From contig NZ_CP047984.1 of the NCBI RefSeq assembly GCF_009931655.1, positions 1,054,001 to 1,118,000 of the forward strand: a DNA stretch of 64,000 nt, in the 5' to 3' direction. Origin of the DNA: Pontibacter russatus. Lineage in GTDB: Bacteria > Bacteroidota > Bacteroidia > Cytophagales > Hymenobacteraceae. Within the stretch, counting starts at the first letter, position 1, and each line of letters opens with the position of its first letter. Below are positions 46,903 to 56,846 of the stretch, piece after piece. The position numbers were made by a program, and so were the translations under genes. The notes beneath the pieces are model-generated. The model was not told where the DNA came from and ran no database searches. It was given only the letters and a program-made list of their open reading frames with translations.

Positions 46903-47269
46903 CCTGCTTTTCCCTCCCGCACCTTTGCCCCAGGCTTCATGCAACCGTAAGCGCACTTGCTCTATTTCGCAAAGGCAAGAAATGTCTACATATACTCTTG
47001 CCAACCAAAATATAATCAACGCGTGCAGGCGGGCGAGTTGGTATTTGTAGAATAAAGACTTTAACTTGAACACCGCAAAACACGCCTGTGCCGCACCATG
47101 CCCATGCGCAAGCGTTCCGTTCAGTCTGCCGCTGTACAACCCCTGCGCCGACGGCTATATAGGCGGTGCGTCAGGGAGCGCCATATGGGAGGCGGGTGTG
47201 CGGCAACCGTGTCACGGCATAATCTGTGGGAAAATCACTTGTTTACTCATATAGCAGCATTTAAATTTT
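46903..47269. other. Intergenic region upstream of the sugar symporter
   Basis: 367 bases with no convincing ORF. It holds one TATATA hexamer near 47156 and an A/T-rich run before the start codon at 47270. Probably the symporter promoter region. Confidence 0.45.
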
Positions 47270-48682
47270 ATGGCCGGAATTTCTCAACAAGCACAAAAAG
47301 AATACACCGCAGCACCGTCGCGCAACTACCGGGGGCCTCTGGTAACCGTGACGTTGCTCTTCTTCATGTGGGGTTTTATCACATGCATGAACGACATCCT
47401 CATCCCCAAGCTACAGCAGGTGTTCACGCTGCAACTGTGGCAGGCGATGCTCATCCAGACGGCTTTTTTCGGGGCCTATTTCATTATCTCGCTCCTGTAC
47501 TTCATCGTCTCCATCACCAAGGGCGACCCGATTCAAAAAATCGGCTATCAGAATGGCATCATTGTGGGGCTGGTGGTGGCCGCCGTCGGCTGCGCCATGT
47601 TTGTGCCGGCCGCCAGCCTGCTGAGCTACGGATTTTTTCTGCTGGCGCTCTTTATACTGGCCTCGGGCATCACCATTCTGCAGATTGCGGCGAACCCCTA
47701 TGTGGCTATCCTCGGCCCGCCTGCAGGAGCCGCCAGCCGCCTGAACATGACGCAGGCCCTGAATTCGCTGGGTACCACGGTGGCTCCCATCATCGGCGGC
47801 TATCTTATCTTTGAGGGCGTTGACGCGGTGCAAAGCGGCTCCGCAGACTCGGTGAAACTGCCATACCTGGGCCTGGCGGCCACGCTGCTTGCCATTGCCG
47901 TGCTCATCAAAATCGCGAAGCTGCCGCGCATCCAGAGCGGTGAGGAGCAGTTGGTTCCGGACGCGGGGGCACTGCGCCACCGCCACCTGGTGCTGGGCAT
48001 TATCTGCATCTTCATGTACGTGGGCGGCGAGGTGTCCATTGGCAGCGCCCTTATCAACTTCTTCCGGCTCCCGGAGATTGCCGGTCTGGACGAGGCGGAG
48101 GCGGGCCACTTTCTTGCCTTCTACTGGGGCGGGGCCATGGTGGGCCGTTTCTTCGGTGCCGTGGCGCTGGCGCAGTTCCGCAACAACAGCAACAAGTACG
48201 TGATCATCGGCGCAATCAGCGCCGTGGCATTTGTGCTGCTCTTCAGCATATATGGCCTGAACGAGGCGCTGATTGCGCTGGGCCTGATTGCCCTGAACTT
48301 CGGGGTGCTGCTGCTGGGCCGTTTCATGCCGAGCCGGACGCTGGGTTTCTTCGCCTCCACCGTCATCGTGCTGCTCCTGCTGACGTGCTTTGCTCAGGGT
48401 GCCGTGGCCATGTGGTCCGTCATCGCCATCGGCCTGTTCAACTCCATCATGTTCCCGACTATATTCACGCTCGCCATCGAGGGGCTCGGCATCCATACCA
48501 GCCAGGCCTCGTCGCTGCTGGTGATGGCCATTGTGGGCGGTGCCATCATACCCCCGCTGCAGGGCTTGGTGGCCGACTCCACGGGCAGCCTGCAGTTGTC
48601 TTTCCTGGTGCCCCTGGTGTGCTACGCCTACATCGTTTACTATGGTTTTGCGGGATATAAAATAAAACCCATAGACGCCTAG
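47270..48682 (+). CDS. FucP/GluP-type sugar:H+ symporter (MFS)
   Basis: 470 residues with twelve hydrophobic helices. TLLFFMWGFITCMNDILIPK (32-51) and LQIAANPYVAILGPPAGAAS (about 141-160) are the hallmarks of the FHS family (FucP, GluP, glucose/galactose transporters). A soluble loop of about 30 residues between helices 6 and 7 (RIQSGEEQLVPDAGALRHRH) is slightly long. With galK and galT 5 kb away, galactose or glucose is a reasonable substrate. Single gene ended by a strong hairpin. Confidence 0.9.
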   Translation: MAGISQQAQKEYTAAPSRNYRGPLVTVTLLFFMWGFITCMNDILIPKLQQVFTLQLWQAMLIQTAFFGAYFIISLLYFIVSITKGDPIQKIGYQNGIIVGLVVAAVGCAMFVPAASLLSYGFFLLALFILASGITILQIAANPYVAILGPPAGAASRLNMTQALNSLGTTVAPIIGGYLIFEGVDAVQSGSADSVKLPYLGLAATLLAIAVLIKIAKLPRIQSGEEQLVPDAGALRHRHLVLGIICIFMYVGGEVSIGSALINFFRLPEIAGLDEAEAGHFLAFYWGGAMVGRFFGAVALAQFRNNSNKYVIIGAISAVAFVLLFSIYGLNEALIALGLIALNFGVLLLGRFMPSRTLGFFASTVIVLLLLTCFAQGAVAMWSVIAIGLFNSIMFPTIFTLAIEGLGIHTSQASSLLVMAIVGGAIIPPLQGLVADSTGSLQLSFLVPLVCYAYIVYYGFAGYKIKPIDA

Positions 48683-48693
48683 CCAGCGCCCAT

Positions 48694-48746
48694 CCCCACA
48701 GCAGAAGAGCCGCCGGAGTCATTCCGGCGGCTCTTCTGCTGTGGGG
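48694..48746. terminator. Perfect 24-bp terminator hairpin after the sugar symporter
   Basis: CCCCACAGCAGAAGAGCCGC... pairs exactly with its reverse complement for 24 bp around a five-base GTCAT loop, 11 bases after the stop codon. Confidence 0.85.
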
Positions 48747-49098
48747 CAAATTCATCAAGATGCTATATATAGCAGCCCTGCTGTAGCGGCAGAGCTGATG
48801 TGGCGCACCACCGCTCTGCGGCCGGCCTGTCAATGTCTTTATATATGGCTTGATGCCATATATGGCTCTTGCCGGGACGGGTGCTGGCGCTGGAATGTCT
48901 GCTGCTGGTAGAGTTTCCGGTTCCCTCCTCTTAAGAATTTACGAACGGCAGCACCCGACTACAAGCCAGCCTCTGAAACGCGCAGCAGCCCGTTAGCGGA
49001 ACCCCCTCGCCCGAATGTGCCGCCAAGGCAAACCCCCGCTGCCCGCGTCCGTTAGAAATACTGTATACCGCTTTTTTATTAACCTTAATCTCAAAGCT
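48747..49098. other. Intergenic region upstream of the Gly/Ser/Tyr-rich gene
   Basis: No convincing gene. Contains TATATA sites near 48766 and 48840 and CCATATATGG near 48857. The last 60 bases are T/A-rich (TTTTTTATTAACCTTAATC) and probably form the promoter of the downstream gene. Confidence 0.45.
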
Positions 49099-49980
49099 AT
49101 GAACAGCAATTTCAATGACCGCCACGAAGGCAACTTCCAGACGCACCGCTCCGAACGCTACCGGCACCCGGAGCAGGACAGATACAGGTTCGACGACTAC
49201 GGGTCCTCGGCACGGGGAGGCTACGGCAACGAGGGAAATGCGGGCACCTGGGGCAACCAGGGCAACGAGATGGGCGGCTCGCGCCGTATGTCCGGCCGCG
49301 GCATGAACAGCGTCACCTACAGCACTTCCCGCAACTACGGCAACATGGGCAGCTACGGCGGGGCACAGGGCTTCGGAAGCGAAAGGGGCGGCTATGCCTC
49401 GCAGCACCCCGACGAAAGCAGAACCGGCTACAATTACTACAGCGGCATGGGCTCCTCCGGCCAGGCCAGGCAAAGCCGCGGCTCTAACTACGGCGGGTCC
49501 AATTACCGCTCTGACTACCGCCGGGATGCTTACAACAGCGACCGCGACAGGTACGGCTCCGGCAGTTCCAGTAGGTTTGGGAGGTCTGATGGGAGCCGCC
49601 ATGCCTTTGATGAGGACAGCTACAACGCGGGCAGCGGCGCCTACCGGGGCAGCAGCCGTGGCGGCTACAACTCGCCTAACTATGGCGGCTACGAGGGCAA
49701 CTATATGGGAAGCGGCTACAGCCGCAGTTCAAGGGAAGACTATGGCTCCGGCGGCAGCGGCGGCAGCGGCGGCAGCGGCAGTCATGGCCTGTACGGGGGC
49801 AGTGGCTACAGCAGTGAGCCATATGGCATGAGCGGCTACTACAGCGGCGGCTACGGCGACAGGAACCAGGGCTGGAACGACAACCGCTCCGGCAGCAACT
49901 ACTTCAAGAGCGAGAACCGGGGCCGTACCTTCGACCGCGACAGAGGTGACGACTGGGGCCGCAGCTATAGAGAGAGGTAT
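49099..49980 (+). CDS. Gly/Ser/Tyr/Arg-rich low-complexity protein
   Basis: 294 residues from the ATG at 49099 (MNSNFNDRHEGNF), preferred over 49015 because composition changes abruptly there. Nearly the whole protein is Gly, Ser, Tyr, Arg, Asn and Asp, with repeated SYGG, GGY, SRGGY, NYGG and DRDR units and one (GGS)3-type tract near residue 216. There is no signal peptide or membrane segment, almost no Lys and no Cys. The composition resembles FUS/hnRNP-type prion-like and RGG segments that condense with RNA. The product is a confident reading; the role is unknown. Codon use is GC-rich like the neighbours. Confidence 0.75.
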
Positions 49981-50003
49981 TAAATTGCCAGCCTGTTATT
50001 CTG

Positions 50004-50051
50004 TATAGCCAGAGGCAGTACCGTGTGAATGCAGTACCGCCTCTGGCTATA
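50004..50051 (+). terminator. 13-bp hairpin after the low-complexity protein gene
   Basis: TATAGCCAGAGGC pairs exactly with GCCTCTGGCTATA around a 22-base loop, 23 bases past the stop codon. Confidence 0.7.
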
Positions 50052-50257
50052 TGTAAATCCATGTATCGCCCCGCTTCCTCTTCTTCTCTACCAACCCATA
50101 AAACGGCGAAAAAGCTCCTGCAGGCTTGGCTGAGGCAAGTATTTTAGTATGATTAAAGTAGAATATACAAATAATGCGTATATTAAACAATTCAACTTTT
50201 ACCGCAGGTGCTTGTTCATTTACCTTCTAACATCTATAACCATCTAACGATTTAATT

Positions 50258-50875
50258 ATGAGAAAAATCTTACAATTTATCCTGGTGCTGGCTGTGGCAC
50301 TGGGGCAGGTTTCGTGCGAAGGAGACGAAGGGCCTCCGGGTCCGGCAGGACCACAGGGACCGGCAGGGCCAACCGGAGCGCAGGGTGAGCCCGGGGAATC
50401 CGGCAAGGCGCAGGTGTTTGAGTTTCCCGCCGATTTTGAGCAGGATTCGAGTGGCGTCTACGCTGTCCTGGTGGATTTCGCTCAGAATGAGATTGAGGTG
50501 GAAGAATCGGATGTGGTGCTGGTATACAGGTTCAGAGGAGGTTACAAAGATGCTAATGACGCTAACGTCCTGCTGTGGAGCCCGCTTCCGGAAACGCTCC
50601 TGATCGATGCGAACAGAATCATTCAGTATAATTTCCTTCACAGCCTGGCTGAGGTGCTGATTTATATCGACTCCCAGTTCGATCTGGCAACGCTGTCTGC
50701 CCAGCAGATTGCGGGGCTCACTACGCAGCAGGGCTTCCGGGTGGTTATCATTCCGGGTGATTTCCTGGATGGGGGACGAACCGCCGGGCCTCCGGTAGAT
50801 TTCAGCAATTACGGAGAGGTGGCCGATTTCTTCAACATCACGGAGGCCGATGTTCAGAAAATCAATATAAAATAA
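50258..50875 (+). CDS. Collagen-like lipoprotein
   Basis: 205 residues. Lipobox ending at Cys20 (GQVSC), then nine uninterrupted Gly-X-Y triplets at 25-51 (GPPGPAGPQGPAGPTGAQGE and on), then a globular domain of about 150 residues with alternating beta strands (VYAVLVDFAQ, VVLVYRFRGGY). Short collagen-like stalks after a lipid anchor occur in many Bacteroidota lipoproteins; without prolyl hydroxylase the triple helix relies on charge and Pro content. It is separated from the SusC gene by a terminator-like hairpin, so it is probably independently transcribed. Confidence 0.85.
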   Translation: MRKILQFILVLAVALGQVSCEGDEGPPGPAGPQGPAGPTGAQGEPGESGKAQVFEFPADFEQDSSGVYAVLVDFAQNEIEVEESDVVLVYRFRGGYKDANDANVLLWSPLPETLLIDANRIIQYNFLHSLAEVLIYIDSQFDLATLSAQQIAGLTTQQGFRVVIIPGDFLDGGRTAGPPVDFSNYGEVADFFNITEADVQKINIK

Positions 50876-50880
50876 TAAAT

Positions 50881-50910
50881 GCCTGAGCCGCCTGCAGTGG
50901 TGGCTCAGGC
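50881..50910 (+). terminator. Hairpin after the collagen-like lipoprotein
   Basis: GCCTGAGCC pairs exactly with GGCTCAGGC around a 12-base loop, five bases past the stop codon, followed by AAACCTTTTGTTT. Confidence 0.72.
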
Positions 50911-51101
50911 AAACCTTTTGTTTCTGAAGCAGCTATATATAGCCGCCGGCATTGCAGATCAGACAGCCGCTGCTGCCCCGGCAGCTTTTTCCGGGAGGCA
51001 ACCCGGGCTGCAGCGCAGCGGGGCATCGCTGCAGCAGCAGGAAGCCGACGCAAAAACTCAAACTATGTCAACCACTTGCACCTGAGCAGAGCTACGTCTC
51101 C

Positions 51102-54100
51102 ATGAAGCATACCCAGAAAAATCCGAAGGCCTGGTTTCCGTCGTTGCTGTTGCTGGCCCTTGTTCAAGCTATATCCCCCTCCCCCGTGCAGGCTCAGAAT
51201 ACGTCGCCTGCCCAGGAGCTACAGGAAAGGGTTACCGTCACCGGCACTGTGAAGCTGCAGCCAGCCAGCGGAACGGCTGCTGAGCCCTCACCGGGGGTAA
51301 CCGTGCTGGAGAAAGGCACCACCAACGGCACCTCCACCGACATCAATGGCGATTTTCAGTTGCAGGTGCAGCCGGGCGCCGTGCTGACTTTTTCCATGAT
51401 AGGCTATATAACACAGGATGTAAGCGTGGAGAATCGGACGAATATAGACGTGACCCTGAAGGAAAGCGACAATGCCCTGCGCGAGGTGGTGGTGACCGGC
51501 TACCAGACCATCGACCGCAAAATGTTTACCGGGTCGGCGGCCTTGCTCACCGGCGAGGACGCCAAGCGGGAAGGCGTCACAGACGTCAGCCGGATGCTGG
51601 AAGGGCGCGTGGCCGGGGTGTCGGTGCAAAACGTGTCGGGCACTTTCGGAGCTGCCCCCAAGATACGGGTGCGCGGCGCCACCTCCATCACCGGCGACAA
51701 CAAGCCCCTCTGGGTCGTGGATGGCATTATCCTGGAGGATGTGGTGAATGTCTCGAACGAGCAGCTTTCCACCGGCGACCCGGCGACCCTGATCGGCTCT
51801 TCTGTCGCGGGCCTGAATCCGCAGGACATTGAGAGTTTCCAGATACTGAAAGACGCCTCCGCCACGGCCATGTACGGGGCGCGTGCCATGAACGGCGTGG
51901 TGGTGATCACGACAAAAAAAGGGCGCATCGGCAAGCCGCTGGTCTCCTATACCGGCAACTTCTCCACCTACCTCAAGCCCACCTACAGCACCTTCGACAT
52001 CATGAACTCGGCCGACCAGATGTCGGTGTACCTGGAGCTGCAGCGCAAGGGCTGGCTGAACCACTCCGATGTTTCCCGAAGCCAGAACGGCGGCGTCTTC
52101 ACCAAGATGTATGACCTGATCAACACCTACAACCCGGAAACCGGCACCTTCGGGCTGGAGAACACGCCGGAAGCCAGGGGCGCCTTTCTGGAGCGCTACG
52201 CCAGGGCCAACACCGATTGGTTCGACGTGCTGTTCAAGAACTCCTTTATGCAGGAACACTCCGTCAGCATCTCCTCCGGCACCGAGAAAACACAGCTGTA
52301 CTTCTCCAGCAGTTTCCTGAAGGATGAAGGCTGGACGGTGGCCGACCAGGTGAAGCGCTTTACCGGCAACGCGCGGGCCAACTTTAACCTCTCCGACAAA
52401 GTCTCGCTTGGCCTGATCACGCAGGGCTCCATCCGCGATCAGCAGGCGCCCGGGGTGATAGAGCGCATCAGCAACCCGGTGACCGGCGCGTACAACCGCG
52501 ACTTCGACATCAACCCTTTCAATTATGCCCTGACCAGCAGCCGCACGCTCACGCCCTACGACGACGCAGGCAACCTGGAGTATTTCAGGCGCAACTTTGC
52601 CCCCTTCAACATCCTGAACGAACTGGAGAACAACACGCTCGATATATCGGTGCTGGACCTGAAGCTGCAGGCCGATTTCAACTACAAAATATTCCAGAAC
52701 CTGCAGTACAATTTCTCAGGGGCCCTGCGCTACGCCAACACCACCCGGGAGCACAAGGTGCGGGAAAACGCCAACATGGCGCTGGCTTACCGCGCCGCTG
52801 ACGATGCCACCGTGCAGGAAAGGAACAAATTCCTGTACCGCGACCCGGACAACCCCGAGGCCCAACCGGTGGTGGTGCTGCCCTACGGCGGCTTCTACAA
52901 CACCAAAGACGACAATCTGGTAAGCTATTACCTCCGCAACACCCTGGACTGGGACAAAACATTCAGCGATGTCCATACCGTCCGGCTGTTCGCCTCGCAG
53001 GAGCTGCGCTATGCCGACCGCCAGAGCAAATTCTTCAACGGCTACGGCTACCAGTACGATAAAGGCGGTGTGCCCTATATAGACCCCAACATCATCAAGC
53101 AGGGCGTGGAGGGTAACTTCAATTATTATGGCATGAACCTGAACTATGACCGCTTTCTGGCCTATATGGCGAACGGGGCCTACTCCTACAACGGCAAGTA
53201 CAATCTGAACGGCACCGTGCGCTACGACGGGTCAAATCTACTCGGGGAGTCGCGGACGGCACGGTGGCTGCCCACCTGGAACGTGAGCGGCTCCTGGAAC
53301 ATCGACACCGAGCCTTTTATGCAGCAGCAGGACATCGTGAACCGGCTGACCCTGCGGGCCACCTACGGCCTGACGGCCAGCATGGGCAATGCCACCAACT
53401 CCAGCCTGGTGCTGCAGAGCGGCAGCACCAGAAGGCCCTACCTGACGGAGGTGGAGTCTATGATATATATCCAGAACCTGGAGAACTCGGAGCTGACATG
53501 GGAAAAACAGTATGAAACCAACGTAGGCGTGGACGCGGGCCTGTTCAACGAAAGGCTACAGGTAACGGTGGATGGCTATATCCGGAACGCGTTCGACCTG
53601 ATAGGCCTGATCAGAACATCGGGCATTGGCGGCGAGGGCGTGAAGATCGCCAACTACGCAGACATGGAATCGCAGGGGGTGGAGGTGATGCTGAACGGCG
53701 GCATCGTGGAAGGCCCTGACTGGGGGCTGAGTTCACAGCTGACTTTCGGTTACAACGAGGGGAAAATCACCAACCTGAAGAACAACCCGGATATATGGTC
53801 GCTGGTGACGCCGGAGGGAGGCCCTAAAGAAGGCTATCCATACAGGGGCCTGTTCTCTATCCAGTTTGAAGGGCTTGACCCGGAGAACGGCTCCCCTCTT
53901 TTCATCAACGAGGAGGGGGAACGAAGCAGCGACGTGTACCTGCAAAGCGACGAGACGGAGCACCTGATATATGAAGGACCCGTGGACCCGGTTGTGAACG
54001 GTGGCTGGTTTAACTCACTGCGGTATAAGAATTTCACGCTCTCGGGCCTGGTAACCTACAGCGGCGGCAACAAAATCAGGCTGGACCCCGCCTTCAAATC

Positions 54101-54500
54101 TACATATACCGACCTGGATGCCACACCCTACAGCTTCCTGGATCGTTGGATATTGGTGGGGGACGAGACGGCCACCAACGTTCCTTCTATCCTGGACCGG
54201 GTAGCGGTGGCGGAGCTTGGCAGCACCTATCCCTATAACAACTACAACTATTCTACTGCCCGTGTGGCGGACGGTGATTTTGTGCGGCTGAAGCATGTAA
54301 CACTCTCCTATAATTTACCAACTGAACGTGTCAAGGCCATAGGCCTGAACAGCCTCTCGGTCAGTCTGGTGGCGAACAACCTGTGGCTGATATATGCCGA
54401 TGACAGACTGAACGGGCAGGACCCGGAATTCTTCGGCGCCGGAGGGGTGGCGATGCCCGTTCCCCGCCAGTTCACCCTATCCCTGAAAGCAGGCCTTTGA
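51102..54500 (+). CDS. SusC/RagA-family TonB-linked outer membrane transporter
   Basis: 1132 residues from the ATG at 51102 (MKHTQKNPKAWFPSLLLL), which begins a signal peptide ending near VQAQ32; the longer frame from 50952 is unlikely. A carboxypeptidase-like domain (about 45-120) precedes REVVVTGY (127-134) at the plug start. The plug includes RMLEGRVAGVSVQNVSG and PLWVVDGIIL, and the barrel ends FTLSLKAGL, as in SusC proteins. With the SusD-like lipoprotein four bases downstream it forms an outer-membrane import complex. First gene of a four-gene operon. Confidence 0.93.
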   Translation: MKHTQKNPKAWFPSLLLLALVQAISPSPVQAQNTSPAQELQERVTVTGTVKLQPASGTAAEPSPGVTVLEKGTTNGTSTDINGDFQLQVQPGAVLTFSMIGYITQDVSVENRTNIDVTLKESDNALREVVVTGYQTIDRKMFTGSAALLTGEDAKREGVTDVSRMLEGRVAGVSVQNVSGTFGAAPKIRVRGATSITGDNKPLWVVDGIILEDVVNVSNEQLSTGDPATLIGSSVAGLNPQDIESFQILKDASATAMYGARAMNGVVVITTKKGRIGKPLVSYTGNFSTYLKPTYSTFDIMNSADQMSVYLELQRKGWLNHSDVSRSQNGGVFTKMYDLINTYNPETGTFGLENTPEARGAFLERYARANTDWFDVLFKNSFMQEHSVSISSGTEKTQLYFSSSFLKDEGWTVADQVKRFTGNARANFNLSDKVSLGLITQGSIRDQQAPGVIERISNPVTGAYNRDFDINPFNYALTSSRTLTPYDDAGNLEYFRRNFAPFNILNELENNTLDISVLDLKLQADFNYKIFQNLQYNFSGALRYANTTREHKVRENANMALAYRAADDATVQERNKFLYRDPDNPEAQPVVVLPYGGFYNTKDDNLVSYYLRNTLDWDKTFSDVHTVRLFASQELRYADRQSKFFNGYGYQYDKGGVPYIDPNIIKQGVEGNFNYYGMNLNYDRFLAYMANGAYSYNGKYNLNGTVRYDGSNLLGESRTARWLPTWNVSGSWNIDTEPFMQQQDIVNRLTLRATYGLTASMGNATNSSLVLQSGSTRRPYLTEVESMIYIQNLENSELTWEKQYETNVGVDAGLFNERLQVTVDGYIRNAFDLIGLIRTSGIGGEGVKIANYADMESQGVEVMLNGGIVEGPDWGLSSQLTFGYNEGKITNLKNNPDIWSLVTPEGGPKEGYPYRGLFSIQFEGLDPENGSPLFINEEGERSSDVYLQSDETEHLIYEGPVDPVVNGGWFNSLRYKNFTLSGLVTYSGGNKIRLDPAFKSTYTDLDATPYSFLDRWILVGDETATNVPSILDRVAVAELGSTYPYNNYNYSTARVADGDFVRLKHVTLSYNLPTERVKAIGLNSLSVSLVANNLWLIYADDRLNGQDPEFFGAGGVAMPVPRQFTLSLKAGL

Positions 54501-54504
54501 TATC

Positions 54505-55959
54505 ATGAGAAAGCTATTTATATATACCTGCCTTGCCTCGCTTTTTGCGGCCACCGGCTGTGAAGACTACCTGGAGCAGGCCGTGGACCAGCGGACGAAG
54601 CTGGACACCGGGGAAAAGATAAGCGAGTTGCTGGCTACCGCTTACCCCCAGGCGGACTATGTCACGTTCACGGAGGCGATGTCGGACCTGGCGCTGGACA
54701 AAGGCCCCGGAAACGTGGAGGTAGACGAGGTAAACCGTAACCCTTATTTTTACCAGGAGGTGGAGTCCAGGGATCAGGGCTCACCGGACTATTACTGGAA
54801 CGCCAGTTATGCCGCCATCGCCGCCGCCAACCATGCGCTGGAGGCAATCAGAAATTCTCCCGACCCGAACGCGTTCAGCGCCCAGAAAGGAGAGGCGCTG
54901 GTTGCCAGGGCCTATGCCCACTTCATGCTGGTCAGCCTTTTTGCGAACATATATGACCCGGCCACCGCCGCCTCCGACCCCGGCATCCCCTACGTGACAG
55001 AGCCTGAGGACGTGGTGCTGAAGCAGTATGAGCGCAGGACGGTGGCCTATGTATATGAGCAAATCGAGAAAGATTTAACAGAAGGCCTGCCCCTTATCAA
55101 CAACAACGCCTACCGCGTGCCGAAATATCATTTTAACACGTCTGCGGCCCATGCTTTTGCCGCCCGGTTTTACCTGTTCAAACAGGACTATCAGAAGGTG
55201 ATACAACATGCCAACCAGGTTTTCCCCGGAGGCGATATCGGGCCGAACTTAAGGCCCTGGGTGGGCGTGTACAGCACCCTGACTGCAAACGAAGGGCTGG
55301 CCATATATACACAGGCAACGGAGAACTCCAACCTGCTGCTGGTGGAGGCCCCCTCCCTGTGGGCTCGCAACTATGGGCGCTACCGGTATGGGCTGGCCAC
55401 CCCTATCGTCAACTATTTGTTCCGGAGCGAGAACGTGACGGGGGCTACCTGGGTGTATCCTTTATATACCCAGGGCGATGAAAACTGGCTCGTCCTGAAG
55501 TTCCGGGAGCACTTTGTGCGCGAGGACGTGAACGCAGAAATCGGCATTCCTTATACCATCTTCCCGCTGTTTACCGCCGAGGAAGTGCTGTTTAACAGAG
55601 CCGAAGCCCACTTGCAATTAGGCAACAAGGAGGCTGCCAGAGACGACCTGAACCTGTTTGCCAGCACCCGCATCGAGAACTACAGCCCCTCCGCGCACAG
55701 AATCTCGAATGATAAACTCCGGGCATTCTACGGCACCCGCGATGAGGAGGCAGCTCTCATGGCCGCACTGCTCGATTTTAAAGCGGCAGAATTTGTGCAG
55801 GAAGGCATGCGCTGGTTTGATATCTTGCGGCATAAAATCAGGGTGGAGCACCCCACAATTGATGGGCAGTTGATCGTTTCTGAACCGGGCGACCCGCACC
55901 GGGTGCTGCAACTGCCCCAGGAGACCGAACTGGCCGGACTGGAGCCGAACCCACGCTAA
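54505..55959 (+). CDS. SusD/RagB-family surface lipoprotein
   Basis: 484 residues. Lipobox with Cys19 (ATGC) followed by EDYLEQ, the standard SusD opening. TPR-like helical repeats and family blocks such as ALVARAYAHFMLVSLFANIY, RAEAHLQLGNKEAARDDLN and EGMRWFDILRHKIRVEHP are present. It captures the ligand over the SusC barrel. It starts 4 bases after susC and ends 10 bases before the metallohydrolase gene, so it is in the same operon. Confidence 0.93.
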   Translation: MRKLFIYTCLASLFAATGCEDYLEQAVDQRTKLDTGEKISELLATAYPQADYVTFTEAMSDLALDKGPGNVEVDEVNRNPYFYQEVESRDQGSPDYYWNASYAAIAAANHALEAIRNSPDPNAFSAQKGEALVARAYAHFMLVSLFANIYDPATAASDPGIPYVTEPEDVVLKQYERRTVAYVYEQIEKDLTEGLPLINNNAYRVPKYHFNTSAAHAFAARFYLFKQDYQKVIQHANQVFPGGDIGPNLRPWVGVYSTLTANEGLAIYTQATENSNLLLVEAPSLWARNYGRYRYGLATPIVNYLFRSENVTGATWVYPLYTQGDENWLVLKFREHFVREDVNAEIGIPYTIFPLFTAEEVLFNRAEAHLQLGNKEAARDDLNLFASTRIENYSPSAHRISNDKLRAFYGTRDEEAALMAALLDFKAAEFVQEGMRWFDILRHKIRVEHPTIDGQLIVSEPGDPHRVLQLPQETELAGLEPNPR

Positions 55960-55969
55960 AGCGAAAGAC

Positions 55970-56815
55970 ATGAACATGACCTATATCCGATTATTCCTGC
56001 TGCTCTTTGCGGTAAGCCTGCTGGCGGCCTGCGAGAAAGAGGACGAGGCCGACACTCCGCTTCCGGACCTCGGCGGCGAAACATGGGCGAAAGGCCCCCT
56101 GGATGACTGGCTCCACGAGAACTTTGTGGTTCCCTTTAATATAGAGGTAAAATATCGCTTCGACCGGTATGAGGTCGCGCTGAACAAGGTGCTGGCCCCG
56201 GTAAGGGAAGACAAGGTGATCCCGGTGATGGAAACCATCCGGAAAACGTGGATTGAGCCTTACGAAAAGGAGGCTGGCGACGCCTTTATCAAGCGCCTGG
56301 CCCCGAAGCAGTTTGTGCTGATCGGCAGCGCGGAGTATAACTCCAACGGCACCATCACGCTCGGAACGGCTGAAGGAGGCCGCAAGGTGGTGCTGTTTGT
56401 GGTGAACGACTTCGACCCGAAACTGGAGTCTGAGGTGAAGCAGATGCTGCACACCATCCACCACGAGTTCGCCCATATCCTGCACCAGACCATCATGTAC
56501 CCCGAGGAGTTCAAGCGCATCACGCCGGGCTACACCGCCAGTTGGAACGATTTTTCACTGGACGATGCCCGATCGCGCGGCTTCATTACCGAGTATGCCC
56601 GAAGCAACCCCGACGATGACTTTGTGGAGATGGTATCGATCATGTTGATAGAAGGCGAAGACGGGTTTGATGAAATTGTGGAAGGCCTTCCGGCACCGGC
56701 GCAGGAGTCGCTGCGGCAGAAGGAGCAGGTGGTGGTCCGCTACTTCAAGGAAGCCTGGAACATCGACTTCTACAGGCTGCAGGAAAGGTCTCAGGATGCT
56801 ATTGAGGCCCTGTAA
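55970..56815 (+). CDS. Substrate import-associated zinc metallohydrolase lipoprotein
   Basis: 281 residues. Lipobox with Cys21 (LLAAC). Zinc motif His165-Glu166-Phe-Ala-His169 in HTIHHEFAHILHQT, with a downstream Glu in DDDFVEMVSIMLI as candidate third ligand. It fits the lipoprotein family NCBI describes as found beside SusC/SusD pairs (LP_HExxH_w_tonB, TIGR04549 as I recall). Probable surface protease or hydrolase that prepares the imported ligand. It suggests a peptide or glycopeptide substrate rather than a plain polysaccharide; this is inference. Confidence 0.88.
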   Translation: MNMTYIRLFLLLFAVSLLAACEKEDEADTPLPDLGGETWAKGPLDDWLHENFVVPFNIEVKYRFDRYEVALNKVLAPVREDKVIPVMETIRKTWIEPYEKEAGDAFIKRLAPKQFVLIGSAEYNSNGTITLGTAEGGRKVVLFVVNDFDPKLESEVKQMLHTIHHEFAHILHQTIMYPEEFKRITPGYTASWNDFSLDDARSRGFITEYARSNPDDDFVEMVSIMLIEGEDGFDEIVEGLPAPAQESLRQKEQVVVRYFKEAWNIDFYRLQERSQDAIEAL

Positions 56816-56846
56816 ATTTGCTCAGGCGCCCATACCTATATATAAA

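Noticed and set aside
49394..49831. A +1-frame Ala/Thr/Pro-rich ORF within the low-complexity gene
   Set aside because: Arises from the repetitive GGC/TAC codons read out of frame; the main frame has a proper start, stop and terminator.
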